From: Neoroseomonas lacus
GTDB lineage: Bacteria > Pseudomonadota > Alphaproteobacteria > Acetobacterales > Acetobacteraceae
Length of the DNA stretch: 64,000 bases
Assembly (NCBI RefSeq): GCF_014644535.1
Contig: NZ_BMKW01000005.1
Coordinates: forward strand, 343,367 to 407,366
Direction of reading: 5' to 3'
Shown here: positions 8,862 to 18,944 of the stretch, one piece after another
Layout: the number at the start of each line of letters is the position of its first letter
Numbering within the stretch: position 1 is the stretch's first letter
The notes under the pieces: model-generated
What the model saw: the letters and a program-made list of their open reading frames with translations, nothing else
Told to the model about the DNA's origin: nothing
Databases searched by the model: none
Position numbers and translations under genes: made by a program

Positions 8862-10105
8862 GCGGCTCTCCGGGGTGGGTTGAGGCTGGGGCGGGCGTTC
8901 AGGACGGCGGGCTCGAAGCCGGCAAGGCGCTTGTAGTGGGCGGCGATCTCGGCGCGTTCGGCGAGCGGCAGCACGGCTTCAATGTCGTCGAAGCCCTGCG
9001 GCGCGCGTTCGGCGGCGATGTCGAGCACCTGGTCTGGCCCGTCGCCGCGCGTGGCGTGCAGCAACGCGGCGGTGGCCGGGCGGCGGATCGCTTCATAGGC
9101 CTCGAGGGCGGCGATGGGGTTGTCGATCGTCGCGAGCTTCAGCGCGAGGGTGCGGGCATCGAGGATGCCTTGCGACGCGCCGTTGGAGCCGATCGGGTAG
9201 AGCGGATGCGCCGCGTCGCCGAGCAGCGTGACGCGGCCATGCGTCCAGCGCGGCAGCGGGTCGCGGTCGATCATTGGGAATTCGTAGACCGATTGGGCGG
9301 AGCGGATCAGCGCCGGAATGTCGAGCCAGGGGAAGCGCCAGCTCTCGAAGGCGGGCAGGAAATCCTCGATGCGGCCGGGGCGGTTCCAATCCTCGCGCTT
9401 CCATTGCTGGTCGGCGGGGACACGGATCTCGGCGATCCAGTTGGTGAGCTTGCGGCCGTCCGCCTCGTCGGCGATCGGGTAGACGACGAATTTCACGTCG
9501 CGATTGCCGGCGATCGCCATGGTCGCGCCGGTGAGGAAGGGCGCGGCGATGGAGGTCGCGCGCCACAGGATCGGGCCGTTCCAGATCGGCGGTCCCTCGT
9601 TCGGATAGAAGATGCCGCGCGCGACGGAATGGATGCCGTCCGCGGCGACCAGCACGTCGCCGCGCGCGCGGCGGCCATCTTCGAAGCGCAGCGTGACGCC
9701 GGCATCGTCCTGTTCGAACCCCGTCATGCGGGCGCCGAGGGTGATGCGCGCATCACCGAGTCTTTCGCGTGCGGCCGCGAGCAGTTCCATGTGCAGCCGG
9801 CCGCGATGGATCGACACCTGCGGCCAGGTGTAGCCGGCGGCAAGGCCGCGTGGCTCGGACCAGATCATCTGGCCGAAGCGGTTGGCGTAGGCGAGTTCCT
9901 GGGTGACGATCCCGGCCGCTACCACGCGTTCCTGCAGGCCGAGTTCGGTGAGTTCGCGCATGGCATGCGGCAGCACGTTGATGCCGACGCCGAGCGGCTT
10001 GATCTCGGGGCTCTGTTCGAAGACCTCGACCTCGATGCCGGCCTGGTGCAGCGACAGCGCTGCCGTCAGCCCGCCAATGCCGCCGCCGGCGATGATCACG
10101 CGCAT
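8858..10105 (-). CDS. FAD-dependent monooxygenase (flavin aromatic hydroxylase family)
   Basis: A 415-residue class A flavoprotein monooxygenase. The N-terminal dinucleotide fold shows GGGIGGLTAAL at 7-17; the DVLVAADGIHSVAR segment near 155 is the conserved DG motif; and TLLGDAAHPLYPIGSNGASQG near 290 is the GD motif that binds the FAD ribityl chain. Such enzymes use NAD(P)H and O2 to hydroxylate aromatic or heteroaromatic acids. It is the first gene of a two-gene minus-strand operon with the amidohydrolase and is divergent from the SDR gene at 10216, so a control region probably lies in 10106-10215. Substrate unknown. Confidence 0.9.
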   Translation of the reverse strand: MRVIIAGGGIGGLTAALSLHQAGIEVEVFEQSPEIKPLGVGINVLPHAMRELTELGLQERVVAAGIVTQELAYANRFGQMIWSEPRGLAAGYTWPQVSIHRGRLHMELLAAARERLGDARITLGARMTGFEQDDAGVTLRFEDGRRARGDVLVAADGIHSVARGIFYPNEGPPIWNGPILWRATSIAAPFLTGATMAIAGNRDVKFVVYPIADEADGRKLTNWIAEIRVPADQQWKREDWNRPGRIEDFLPAFESWRFPWLDIPALIRSAQSVYEFPMIDRDPLPRWTHGRVTLLGDAAHPLYPIGSNGASQGILDARTLALKLATIDNPIAALEAYEAIRRPATAALLHATRGDGPDQVLDIAAERAPQGFDDIEAVLPLAERAEIAAHYKRLAGFEPAVLNARPSLNPPRRAA

Positions 10106-10215
10106 GAACGGTCCTCCCTCCCGGGCAGACTAGACCAGTGGCCGCGCCCGGTCAGCCCTGGGCAAATCGGCGCGGTGGTTCCAGGTTGTTGATGGGAAAC
10201 ACCAGGAGAAGAACG

Positions 10216-11016
10216 ATGGCACGCAACATCCTCATCACCGGTGCGGCTGGTGGGATCGGCCGGGCCATGGTTGCCGCGGCATTGGGGGCGGGGCATGCGG
10301 TGGCCGCGCTCGACCGGGATGTGGCGGGGCTCGATGCGCTGGTCGCCGCCCATCCGGGCGCGCCGCTGCATCCGGTGCTGGCCGAGCTGGCGACCGAGGA
10401 AGGCTGCCGGGTCGGCGTACTGGCCGCTGTCGCGGGGCTCGGGCGGGTCGATGCGGTGGTGAACAATGCCGGCATTGGCGTCTCCTCCCTGCGCCCGGAT
10501 GCCGAGACGCGGCTGCCGTCCATCGAGGAATTGGATGCCGCCACCTGGGACCGCTTCTTCGCCATCAATGTCCGCGCGCCGATGCTGCTGATGCGCGCGG
10601 CGCTGCCGATGATGCGGGCGGACGGCTGGGGCAGGGTAGTGAACAACACGACCTCGTTCCGCACCATGTTGCGTGTGCTGCCCTATGGCGCGGCGAAGGC
10701 GGCGCTGGAAGCGGCTTCGGCGGTCTGGGCGACGGAGCTGGCGGGGACCGGGATCACGGTGAATGTGCTGATCCCGGGCGGGCCGACGGATACGCCCTTC
10801 ATCGGCGCGGAGGCCGGCTGGGCGCGCGAGGCGATGTTGAAGCCGGCGATCATGGGGCCGCCGCTGGCTTGGCTGCTATCGGATGCGGCGGCCGCGATCA
10901 CCGGCCGGCGCATCACCGCCGGGCGGTGGGATGCCGCGGCACCCGAGGCGCCGGCGGCGATGCGCGCGATCGGCTGGCCGGAGCTCGGTGCCGACGCGGT
11001 GTGGCTGCAGGGCGGT

Positions 11017-11031
<15 letters not shown>
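10216..11031 (+). CDS. Short-chain dehydrogenase/reductase
   Basis: A 271-residue SDR. The cofactor motif TGAAGGIG is at about 8-15, the NNAG motif at about 83-86, and the catalytic YGAAK tetrad segment at about 156-160, preceded by the Ser region of VVNNTTSF. It oxidises or reduces a hydroxy/keto group with NAD(P). The ATG at 10216 follows an AGGAGA ribosome site, and an in-frame GTG/ATG further upstream is not needed. It is divergent from the monooxygenase operon and convergent with the next dehydrogenase, overlapping it tail to tail by 15 bases. The substrate is unknown. Confidence 0.9.
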
Positions 11032-12117
<1,086 letters not shown>

Positions 12118-12225
12118 GGCGCTTCCTCGGATTTTCCCTGGCCCGGTTTCTGTCATGCGGGGTCGCGCGGCGCCAGCGGGGGCATTCACCAACGGGTAAC
12201 GGCGAGGCGACAAGATCCGGCGGCC

Positions 12226-12615
12226 ATGCCCCGTGATCCCCTCGCCACCCTGGCGAAACTCCGCACCATCGACGTCCAGGCCGCGCAGCGCAGCCTGGCG
12301 GATGCCCGCATCGCGCTGACGGCCCAGCAGCAGGCGACCGCGGTCGCCGAGGCCGCCTTGTGCGCCGAGCCGCCGGAAGGCGTTCTGTTTACCTATGGCG
12401 CCTTCCTGACGCGCGGCCTGGCGGTGCGTCAGGCGCAGCGGGACGCGCTCGCCCGCGCCGAGGCGGCGCAGGAGGCGGTGCGCGACGCCCTGGCGCGCGC
12501 GCGCGAGGCGGAGAAGGTGCTCGGCATCCTCCGCGAACGGCGCGCCACCGTGCAGCGCCGCCTGGCGACGCGGCGCGAGCAGGCCCGCTTGGAGGATGCG
12601 CTGACGCGCGGATAG
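12226..12615 (+). CDS. Small coiled-coil protein, FliJ-like
   Basis: A 129-residue, almost wholly helical protein rich in Ala, Arg, Gln and Glu with heptad-like spacing (LAKLRTIDVQAAQRSLADAR near the start; QEAVRDALARAREAEKVLG in the middle). It looks like FliJ/YscO-type export chaperones, but no flagellar or secretion gene is nearby, so the resemblance may reflect coiled-coil composition only. ATG at 12226 has no strong ribosome site. It lies 31 bases upstream of the Bug receptor gene and may be co-transcribed with it. Confidence 0.55.
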   Translation: MPRDPLATLAKLRTIDVQAAQRSLADARIALTAQQQATAVAEAALCAEPPEGVLFTYGAFLTRGLAVRQAQRDALARAEAAQEAVRDALARAREAEKVLGILRERRATVQRRLATRREQARLEDALTRG

Positions 12616-12646
12616 AGTGCGGCGTCCTTGAGGAGACGCCAGAACA

Positions 12647-13624
12647 ATGTCCATCGCCCGCCGCGCCTTGCTCGGCGCCGCCAGCCTGCCGCTGCTGCCC
12701 GCCATCGCGCGCGCGCAGTCCGACTGGCCGAACCGCCCCGTGCGCATCATCGTGCCGTTCCCGCCGGGGCAGGCCTCGGACATCATCACGCGGCTGGTGG
12801 CCGATGAATTGTCGAGGCGCTGGCCGCAGCGCGTCGTGGTGGAGAACCGCGCGGGCGGCGCCGGTGCTCCGGCGCTGGAGGCCGGTGCCCGTGCGCCGGC
12901 GGATGGCTATACGCTGACGGCCGGGACCTCCGGCACGCTTGGCATCAATCCCTCGGTGTTGCCGCGCCTGCCGTATGATGCCGAGAAGGATTTCGCCGGC
13001 ATCACCAATGTCGCGATGGTGCCGCTGCTGGTGATCGCGCACCCCTCACTGCCCTACAACACCATGCAGGAACTTGCCGCGGCGGCGCGGGCGAAGCCGG
13101 GCGAGCTCGACATGGCCTCGGCCGGACCCGCGACCAGCCAGCACATGGCGGCCGAGTTGCTGATGCTGCGCGCCAATATCCGCTTCAACATCGTGCATTA
13201 CCGCGGCAGCGGGCCGGCGATCGCCGACGTCATCGCCGGCAATGTGAAGCTGATGACGGATTCGGTTGCTTCGGCGCTGCCGCATATCCGCGATGGGCGG
13301 GTGAAGGCGATCGCGATGTGCAGCGCGCGCCGCGTGCCGCAACTGCCCGATGTGCCCACCATCGCCGAGACGCTGGTGCCGGGCTACGAAGCGGCGGGCT
13401 GGTCAGGCCTGGTCGCGCCGACGGGCACGCCGGAGGCGATCATCCGCCGCATCAATGCCGATGTCGTCGCCATCCTGCGGGAGCCGGCGATCGCGGATCG
13501 CATCGCCTCGATGGGCGCCGTCGCCGACCCGCAGACGCCGGAGGAATACGCGACCTTCCTGCGCACGGAGATCGCCAAGTGGCGCGAGGTTGCCCGCGCG
13601 GCGAATGTGCGGTTGGAAGGCTGA
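12647..13624 (+). CDS. Bug-family tripartite tricarboxylate transporter substrate-binding protein
   Basis: A 325-residue secreted receptor. The N-terminus MSIARRALLGAASLPLLPAI is a signal peptide with an Arg-Arg pair of Tat-like type, cleaved after ARA. The mature part begins DWPNRPVRIIVPFPPGQASD, the hallmark of Bug proteins, followed by VVENRAGGAG and PADGYTLTAGTSGTL. Bug proteins bind carboxylates, amino acids or nicotinate-like molecules in the periplasm, usually for a TctAB permease. No TctA or TctB gene is in the window, so this is an orphan receptor, as is common in this group of bacteria. Confidence 0.92.
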   Translation: MSIARRALLGAASLPLLPAIARAQSDWPNRPVRIIVPFPPGQASDIITRLVADELSRRWPQRVVVENRAGGAGAPALEAGARAPADGYTLTAGTSGTLGINPSVLPRLPYDAEKDFAGITNVAMVPLLVIAHPSLPYNTMQELAAAARAKPGELDMASAGPATSQHMAAELLMLRANIRFNIVHYRGSGPAIADVIAGNVKLMTDSVASALPHIRDGRVKAIAMCSARRVPQLPDVPTIAETLVPGYEAAGWSGLVAPTGTPEAIIRRINADVVAILREPAIADRIASMGAVADPQTPEEYATFLRTEIAKWREVARAANVRLEG

Positions 13625-14035
13625 GGGCGAGGGTTCTCGCGCCAGGCTGCGAAGAATGGAGGGGCTCGGCCCCATGGGCGTGCCGTTATGGCACTGACTG
13701 GCTTGGGGAGGGACTCTGCCCCTCTCCAAACATCGTCCCGCCACGGGTACCCATTGACGTTGCTCCGCAACGCCAATGGGAATCCATTAGCCTAAGAGCC
13801 TCTGGACACCTCGAGTTGGCGCTGGGCCCGACGGCCTCATCAAGAACGATGAGGTGCTTCGGGCACAATGCCCAGGAAGCTCCTTGATACCGGGGCAGGG
13901 CGGGTGCCCCGCTTTCGCGAACCTCCCGCTCCGCCCAATGCCAAGTATCGGTTTCCAAAGGCCCGCTGGCCTTTGGTGGGGGTGGACTGGAGGGGGCAAA
14001 GCCCCCTCCAGTTCCGCACGGCGCGGGAACGTCCC
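13625..14035. repeat. Intergenic gap filled with two repeat copies
   Basis: Lies between convergent genes. An inverted copy of the 5.7-kb repeat block covers about 13794-13827, and a direct copy covers about 13932-14010, ending in a perfect 9-bp hairpin at 13989-14009 (stem GGAGGGGGC, loop AAA). A shorter GGAGAGGGG-type hairpin lies near 13690-13720. No gene is supported; the frames that cross it are repeat-derived. The hairpins may serve as terminators for both flanking genes. Confidence 0.6.
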
Positions 14036-15112
14036 TCAGCCGAGATCCGGCTCCAGCCCCAGCCCCGGCCCCGTCGGCACGGCGATGACGCCGTCCTTGG
14101 GCACCAACGCCGCGCCATAGGGCGCGTTCCGCAGGTCCGCGAAATAGATCTCGACCGGCTCGGCCTCCTCGGTCGCGGCGAGGAAATGCAGCGTGGCCAG
14201 CAGCCCCGGGCCGAAATAGGGGCAGTGCGGCACCAGCCGCACGCCCGCCTCGCGCGCCAGCTCGGCGATCTCCAGCATGGCCGACATGCCGCCGATCTTG
14301 GTGATGGAAGGCTGCGCGACATCGACGGCGCGGGTCTCGAAGGTGCGGCAGAACTCCTCGACCGTGCCGTTGCATTCACCGGCCGAGATCGGGACGTCCA
14401 CCGCGGCACGGATGCGCGCGATGGCGGGGATGTCCTCGGGCGGCCAGATCGGTTCCTCGACCCAGGCGATGTTCAGCCCGGCGACATCCTCGCAGAACTG
14501 GACGGCCTCGGCCTCGGTGTCCCAGACGCAGTTGATGTCGAGCATCAGCGGTACGTCGCGTGGCGCGGCGTCGCGGGCGGCCCGGATGCAGCGCAGGTCG
14601 AATTCGTGCAGCTTGATGTGCCGATAGCCGCGCGCGATGGCGTCCGTCACGTTGCGCGCGACGTCATCGGGCGCACCGTAGCGCAGCAAGGACGCATAGG
14701 CCGGCACGCTGCTGCGTGCCGCGTTGCCGAGCAGCGCATGCAGCGGCTTGCCCGCCGCCTTGGCGCGAATGTCCCACAGCGCGATGTCGATCGCCGACAG
14801 CCCGAAGGTCACCGGTCCGTTGCGCCCGAAATTGTGGAAGCGACGGGCGAGCATGCGCATCAGCGCGGCGATGTCGCTCACATCCTGGCCGATGCAGGCG
14901 GGGCCGATCAGCCGGTCGATCGCATCCTTCGTCGTTTCCACCAGCGTGAAGCCGAAACCCTCGCCCCAGCCATGGATACCGGCATCGGTCTCGACACGCA
15001 CCAGCAGCGTGTCCATCGCCTTGAGATGCAGGTTGCCGCCGACGCCACCCGCACTCGCGCCATAGGTGAAGTCGGTGCGGTGGTGGTGGGTGGTGACGTT
15101 GGTGATCTTCAT
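14036..15112 (-). CDS. Mandelate racemase / muconate lactonizing enzyme family protein
   Basis: A 358-residue enolase-superfamily enzyme with the N-terminal capping domain (about 1-120) and a TIM barrel. Metal ligands are visible in LDINCVWD (Asp192), WVEEP (Glu219) and SAGECNG (Glu246). The KxK base motif of classic mandelate racemases reads K167-L-H169, so the second base Lys is a His. A late PHCPYFGPG loop could supply the other base. Such enzymes dehydrate or epimerise sugar acids and hydroxy acids. It is divergent from a Bug receptor gene, a common arrangement for uptake and catabolism of one acid. Confidence 0.88.
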   Translation of the reverse strand: MKITNVTTHHHRTDFTYGASAGGVGGNLHLKAMDTLLVRVETDAGIHGWGEGFGFTLVETTKDAIDRLIGPACIGQDVSDIAALMRMLARRFHNFGRNGPVTFGLSAIDIALWDIRAKAAGKPLHALLGNAARSSVPAYASLLRYGAPDDVARNVTDAIARGYRHIKLHEFDLRCIRAARDAAPRDVPLMLDINCVWDTEAEAVQFCEDVAGLNIAWVEEPIWPPEDIPAIARIRAAVDVPISAGECNGTVEEFCRTFETRAVDVAQPSITKIGGMSAMLEIAELAREAGVRLVPHCPYFGPGLLATLHFLAATEEAEPVEIYFADLRNAPYGAALVPKDGVIAVPTGPGLGLEPDLG

Positions 15113-15195
15113 CGGCGTTCCCTTTCGCGCGCGGCGCGTTGCGTCGATACTGCCTCGAAGGCCCGGCGGACAGAAGCCGGCGCAGGAGGATTCCG

Positions 15196-16164
15196 ATGGA
15201 TCGCAGAACGCTCCTCGGCGGCATGGCCGCCATCTCGCTCGCAACGCCCGCGCTCGCACAGGCGCCCTGGCCGGACCGGCCGATCCGCGTGGTCGTGCCC
15301 TTCGCGGCCGGTGGGCCGTCGGACATCGTGGTGCGGCTGCTCTCACCACGGCTGACGGCGACGCTGGGGCAGCCGGTGGTGGTCGACAACCGTGCCGGTG
15401 CCGGCGGCGTGACCGGCGTGGACGCGGTCGCGAAGGCGGCGCCGGATGGCTACACGCTTGGCATCGGCAGCGCGGGTGGGCTCGCCATCTCGCCGCGGCT
15501 GGATCGCGGCACGCCCTATGACCCGCTGCGCGACCTGGCGCCGATCACCCTGGCGGTGCTGGTGCCGGAACCGCTGGTGGTGCCGGCGGCGACGCCCTAT
15601 CGCACGGTGGCCGAACTCGTCGCGGCGGCGAAGGCGGAGCCCGGCAAGCTGAATTTCGGCTCGGCCGGGTCGGGCAGCATGCCGCATCTGGCGGGCGAGT
15701 TGCTGCGCGCGGCGGCGGGGATCGACATCACGCATATTTCCTATCGTGGCGGCGCGCCGCTGACGACGGCGCTGCTGCAGAATGAGGTGCAGCTCGGTTT
15801 CGCCGACCTGCCGATCCTGCTGCCGCATCTGCGCGCCGGGGCGCTGCGCGCGCTGGCGGTCGGCACGCAGCAGCGGCTGTCCTGGATCCCGGATGTGCCG
15901 ACCATGATCGAGGTCGGACTTCCTTCGGTCGACGCCAACAACTGGCATGGCTTCATCGCGCCGGCGCAGGTGCCGCAGCCGATCCTCGAAAAGCTGCATG
16001 CGGCGATCGCCGGCGCGCTGAACGATCCCGAGATCCGCCAGGCGCTGAACAATCAGGGGGCGATTCCGGGCGGCAACTCGCGCGCCGAATTCGGTGCCTT
16101 CCTGCGCGCCGAACTGGACAAATGGGGCGAGGTCATTCGCCGCGGCAATATTCAGGCGGACTGA
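15196..16164 (+). CDS. Bug-family tripartite tricarboxylate transporter substrate-binding protein
   Basis: A 322-residue periplasmic receptor, paralogous to the one at 12.6 kb. Signal peptide MDRRTLLGGMAAISLATPAL ends at ALA-QA; the mature N-terminus is APWPDRPIRVVVPFAAGGPSD, then VVDNRAGAGGVTGVDAVAKAAPDGYT. The ATG at 15196 follows an AGGAGGA ribosome site 6-7 bases upstream. Its divergent neighbour is the enolase-superfamily enzyme, which suggests a shared hydroxy- or sugar-acid ligand (inference). The next gene starts 4 bases after the stop, so they are co-transcribed. Confidence 0.92.
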   Translation: MDRRTLLGGMAAISLATPALAQAPWPDRPIRVVVPFAAGGPSDIVVRLLSPRLTATLGQPVVVDNRAGAGGVTGVDAVAKAAPDGYTLGIGSAGGLAISPRLDRGTPYDPLRDLAPITLAVLVPEPLVVPAATPYRTVAELVAAAKAEPGKLNFGSAGSGSMPHLAGELLRAAAGIDITHISYRGGAPLTTALLQNEVQLGFADLPILLPHLRAGALRALAVGTQQRLSWIPDVPTMIEVGLPSVDANNWHGFIAPAQVPQPILEKLHAAIAGALNDPEIRQALNNQGAIPGGNSRAEFGAFLRAELDKWGEVIRRGNIQAD

Positions 16165-16168
16165 CGCG

Positions 16169-17173
16169 ATGGATGACCGCGCCGCCTGGGAGGCGGTGGG
16201 CGACTGGTACCATGCCTGGTTCACCGGGACGGTGCTCGTCGCCGTCTCGCGCCGTGGGCCGGCGGAGGCGGCGGAACTGGTGTTCCGGGTGTTCCGTCGC
16301 CAGCAGCAGCAGACCTTCCTTGCCGGGCTGGCGAAGCTCGGCATCGACGGGTTGCCGCCGGCGGTGGCGGCGGCGCGCTACCACTACCTCTCCAACTTCA
16401 TCGGTGGCGTCGGCGTCGAGTATGTCGAGGAGAGCCCGCGCAAGGCCTGGATCCGCTATCCGCCGCCGCGCTGGGTGTGGCCGGGGGCGACGATCTGCGG
16501 CATCCCGTCGGAGGTGAATGCCGCCATGCTGCGCGGCTGGCACGCCAATAACGGGGTGATGCTGGGGCGGCTCGGCCTTGGCTTCGTCTGCACCGGACAG
16601 ACGGTGGATGGCGATCCGGGGCTCGAGGGCTACTACATCGAGCATGACCGCGACCTCGCCGAGGAGGAGCGGCTGCGCTTCGCCAAACACGAGCGCATGC
16701 CGCGCTTCGATCCGTCGCAGGCACCATCACTGCCTTCGGCGGAGTGGCCGGCGGAACGCGTCGCGAAAGCGAAGCGTGGCTATGCGATGGAATACGCGCG
16801 CACGGTGATGCAGGAAGCGGTGGCGCTGTGGGGCGCGGAGGCGGGTGGGCGACTGCTCGGTCAGGCGGCCAGGCTGGTGGCGATGCAGCATTATCACGCG
16901 ACAGCGGCATCGCTCGGCGTGACGGGGTTCGCCGAATTCCTCGTGGCGCTCGCCGTGGCCGAGGGTGACGCGTCGGATGCGGTGATGCAGCCTGATGGCA
17001 GCGTCATCCTGACGCGGTCGCGCCTGTCATTGCTGCGCGGCGTCGGTGACCCGCACCCGGCGATGCTCGCGGCATGGAGCGAACTCCTGGTCGGGTCGCT
17101 CGCCGCGCATGACCGCTTCGCGCGGATCGAGCCCATGGGGCCGCTCTCCTGGCGGATCATCGCCGGCACATGA
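16169..17173 (+). CDS. Hypothetical protein in Bug receptor operon
   Basis: A 334-residue soluble protein with no signal peptide or membrane segment; I do not recognise the family. It is rich in Trp, Tyr and His: a YHYLSNFIGGVGVEY segment and a WIRYPPPRWVWPGATICGIP segment lie in the first third. A single GFVCTG Cys lies in the middle and a helical MEYARTVMQEAVALWGAEAG segment in the second half. The start is the ATG 4 bases after the Bug receptor stop. Tight coupling to a receptor suggests it works on the same ligand, perhaps as a hydrolase or carrier-like enzyme; this is inference only. Confidence 0.7.
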   Translation: MDDRAAWEAVGDWYHAWFTGTVLVAVSRRGPAEAAELVFRVFRRQQQQTFLAGLAKLGIDGLPPAVAAARYHYLSNFIGGVGVEYVEESPRKAWIRYPPPRWVWPGATICGIPSEVNAAMLRGWHANNGVMLGRLGLGFVCTGQTVDGDPGLEGYYIEHDRDLAEEERLRFAKHERMPRFDPSQAPSLPSAEWPAERVAKAKRGYAMEYARTVMQEAVALWGAEAGGRLLGQAARLVAMQHYHATAASLGVTGFAEFLVALAVAEGDASDAVMQPDGSVILTRSRLSLLRGVGDPHPAMLAAWSELLVGSLAAHDRFARIEPMGPLSWRIIAGT

Positions 17174-17307
17174 TCGGCGGTGCCCCGCCGCGACGCGCCG
17201 GCGCAGCAGGTGATGGATTTTGCATGTGATATTCGATTGCACCCATCCGCCTGCAGGATCAGCGTTGGTACGCTCCACGAACCATCCAGCTGAGGGAGGG
17301 CATTCGA

Positions 17308-17934
17308 ATGAGCGCACACAAGAAATGGCAAATCAGCGGTGACTACTTCGAGAACTGCAACTGTGACGTTGTCTGCCCCTGTCTCGTTTCGACCGCCGCG
17401 CCGCTGACCGCAAAGCCAAGCGAGGGCCATTGCGACGTAGCGATTGCCTTTCACATCGATCGCGGCACTTATGACGGCGTCGCGCTGGACGGCCTCAACG
17501 TCGCGCTGATCGGCTATGCGCCCGGCCCCATGGCGGACGGCAACATGACCTTGGCCGCCTATATCGACGAACGCGCCGACGATCGCCAGGCCGAGGCGCT
17601 CGGCGCCATATTCGGCGGTGCCGAGGGCGGGCCGATGGCGGCTTTCGCGCCCCTCGTTGGCCAGCATCTCGGTGTCAGGAAGGTGCCGATCCGTTATGCC
17701 ATCGATGGCAAGAACCGCTCGGCCGAGATTCCGGGCGTCATGCGCATGACCGTTGCGCCGATCCCGACAATGCATGAAAGCGGCGAGGCATGGATTGCCG
17801 CCGGCCACCCCATCGCGCCGGACCGCATGGCGCTGGCGGTGGGCCTGCCGGGCAACAGCTACACGGACCACGGGATGGTCTGGGACAATTCGGGAAAGAA
17901 CGGTCATTACGCACCGATCGCCTGGTCAGGTTGA
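17308..17934 (+). CDS. DUF1326 domain-containing protein
   Basis: A 208-residue protein beginning MSAHKKWQISGDYFENCNCD. The cluster ENCNCDVVCPCLV has four cysteines within nine residues, the DUF1326 hallmark, and suggests metal or thiol chemistry. The rest reads as a beta-rich domain (HCDVAIAFHIDRGTYDGVALDG; IPGVMRMTVAPIPTMHESG). Function of the family is not established. It is followed by a DUF2182 membrane protein; the two families often occur side by side, implying a joint function. A GAGGGAGGG-like ribosome site lies just upstream of the ATG at 17308. Confidence 0.9.
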   Translation: MSAHKKWQISGDYFENCNCDVVCPCLVSTAAPLTAKPSEGHCDVAIAFHIDRGTYDGVALDGLNVALIGYAPGPMADGNMTLAAYIDERADDRQAEALGAIFGGAEGGPMAAFAPLVGQHLGVRKVPIRYAIDGKNRSAEIPGVMRMTVAPIPTMHESGEAWIAAGHPIAPDRMALAVGLPGNSYTDHGMVWDNSGKNGHYAPIAWSG

Positions 17935-17998
17935 GAATGTCCCGGCGCCGGCCAGGGACCGGTGCCGCGATGCGTTGCTGGCCGGAAGGACCCGTGTG

Positions 17999-18868
17999 AT
18001 GACGGACGATGCGACCGGCAGCACCGTCCTGCCGCGTAGTATTCTGCTCGCGCTGCTGGTGTTGATCGCCGCGGCCTGCTGGCTGTGGCTGCTGTCGATG
18101 GCGCGCATGCAAGATGCCAGCATGGACGTCGCGGCCATGGGCTCGCCGACCATGGGTCTCGGCTGGCTGCTCTTTCTCGCGGTCTGGGTCGTGATGATGG
18201 TAGCCATGATGTTCCCGGCCGCTGCACCGATGATCCTGACCTTCCATCGCGTGCAGGCGGGCCGCTCGAATCGTGGCGAGGCCTTCGTCTCCACCTGGGT
18301 CTTTGTCGCCGGCTACATGGTGGTCTGGACGGCAGCCGGACTCGGCGCCTACGCAGTGGCGACGGTGGGGGAGGCCTTGGCCGCCCGCGCGGGGATGTCC
18401 GCGTCGACCGCGGCGCGCGTCGGCGGCGGGCTGCTCATCGCGGCCGGGATCTACCAGCTCACGCCGATCAAGGATCTCTGCCTGTCGAAATGCCGCAGCC
18501 CGGTCGGTTTCATCATGACCTCATGGCGCGACGGGGCAGGCGGCGCGTTCAGAATGGGTCTCGTGCATGGGCTCTGGTGCCTGGGCTGCTGCTGGCTGCT
18601 CTTTGCCATCCTGTTCCCACTCGGGATGATGAACATCACCGCCATGGCTGCGCTGGCAGCGCTGGTCTTTGCCGAGAAGTCACTCGCCCTGGGGCTTTGG
18701 CTGGCTCGGGGCGCGGCGGTCGGGCTCGTCGCCTACGGCTTGGTCGTCCTGGCCATGCCGCGCGCCTTGCCGACGTTCCCGGCAGGCGGCGGCATGGGCG
18801 CCGCGGGAATGCCAAGCATGGCGGCGCCCATGACGATGGGCCAAGCTGGCGGTGCAATGGGACGCTGA
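17999..18868 (+). CDS. DUF2182 integral membrane protein (predicted metal-binding)
   Basis: A 289-residue membrane protein with about six hydrophobic segments: residues near 13-35, 50-72, 95-120, 135-155, 185-205 and 215-240. Typical DUF2182 features are WVVMMVAMMFPAAAPMILTF and LTPIKDLCLSKCRSPVGF, the latter with a CxxxC pair, and GLVHGLWCLGCCWLL, with further cysteines facing the membrane. The C-terminal tail is Met- and Gly-rich (GGGMGAAGMPSMAAPMTMGQ), reminiscent of copper-handling proteins. ATG 17999 is directly preceded by an in-frame GTG. Partner of the DUF1326 gene 64 bases upstream; a role in metal handling is inference. Confidence 0.87.
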   Translation: MTDDATGSTVLPRSILLALLVLIAAACWLWLLSMARMQDASMDVAAMGSPTMGLGWLLFLAVWVVMMVAMMFPAAAPMILTFHRVQAGRSNRGEAFVSTWVFVAGYMVVWTAAGLGAYAVATVGEALAARAGMSASTAARVGGGLLIAAGIYQLTPIKDLCLSKCRSPVGFIMTSWRDGAGGAFRMGLVHGLWCLGCCWLLFAILFPLGMMNITAMAALAALVFAEKSLALGLWLARGAAVGLVAYGLVVLAMPRALPTFPAGGGMGAAGMPSMAAPMTMGQAGGAMGR

Positions 18869-18900
18869 AGCGTATCCTGATCAGGGCGCCCCGCTCGATC

Positions 18901-18933
18901 GAAAAAGGCGGGCCCATGCTGCATGGGCCCGCC
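18901..18933 (-). terminator. Rho-independent terminator of gltX
   Basis: A perfect 13-bp inverted repeat at 18907-18933 (stem GGCGGGCCCATGC, one-base spacer) is followed on the minus strand by a run of five T and then C (18906-18901). It lies 11 bases after the gltX stop codon, so it is a textbook intrinsic terminator for gltX. The stem may also end the plus-strand DUF2182 transcript. Confidence 0.9.
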
Positions 18934-18944
18934 GCGCTGTGTCG

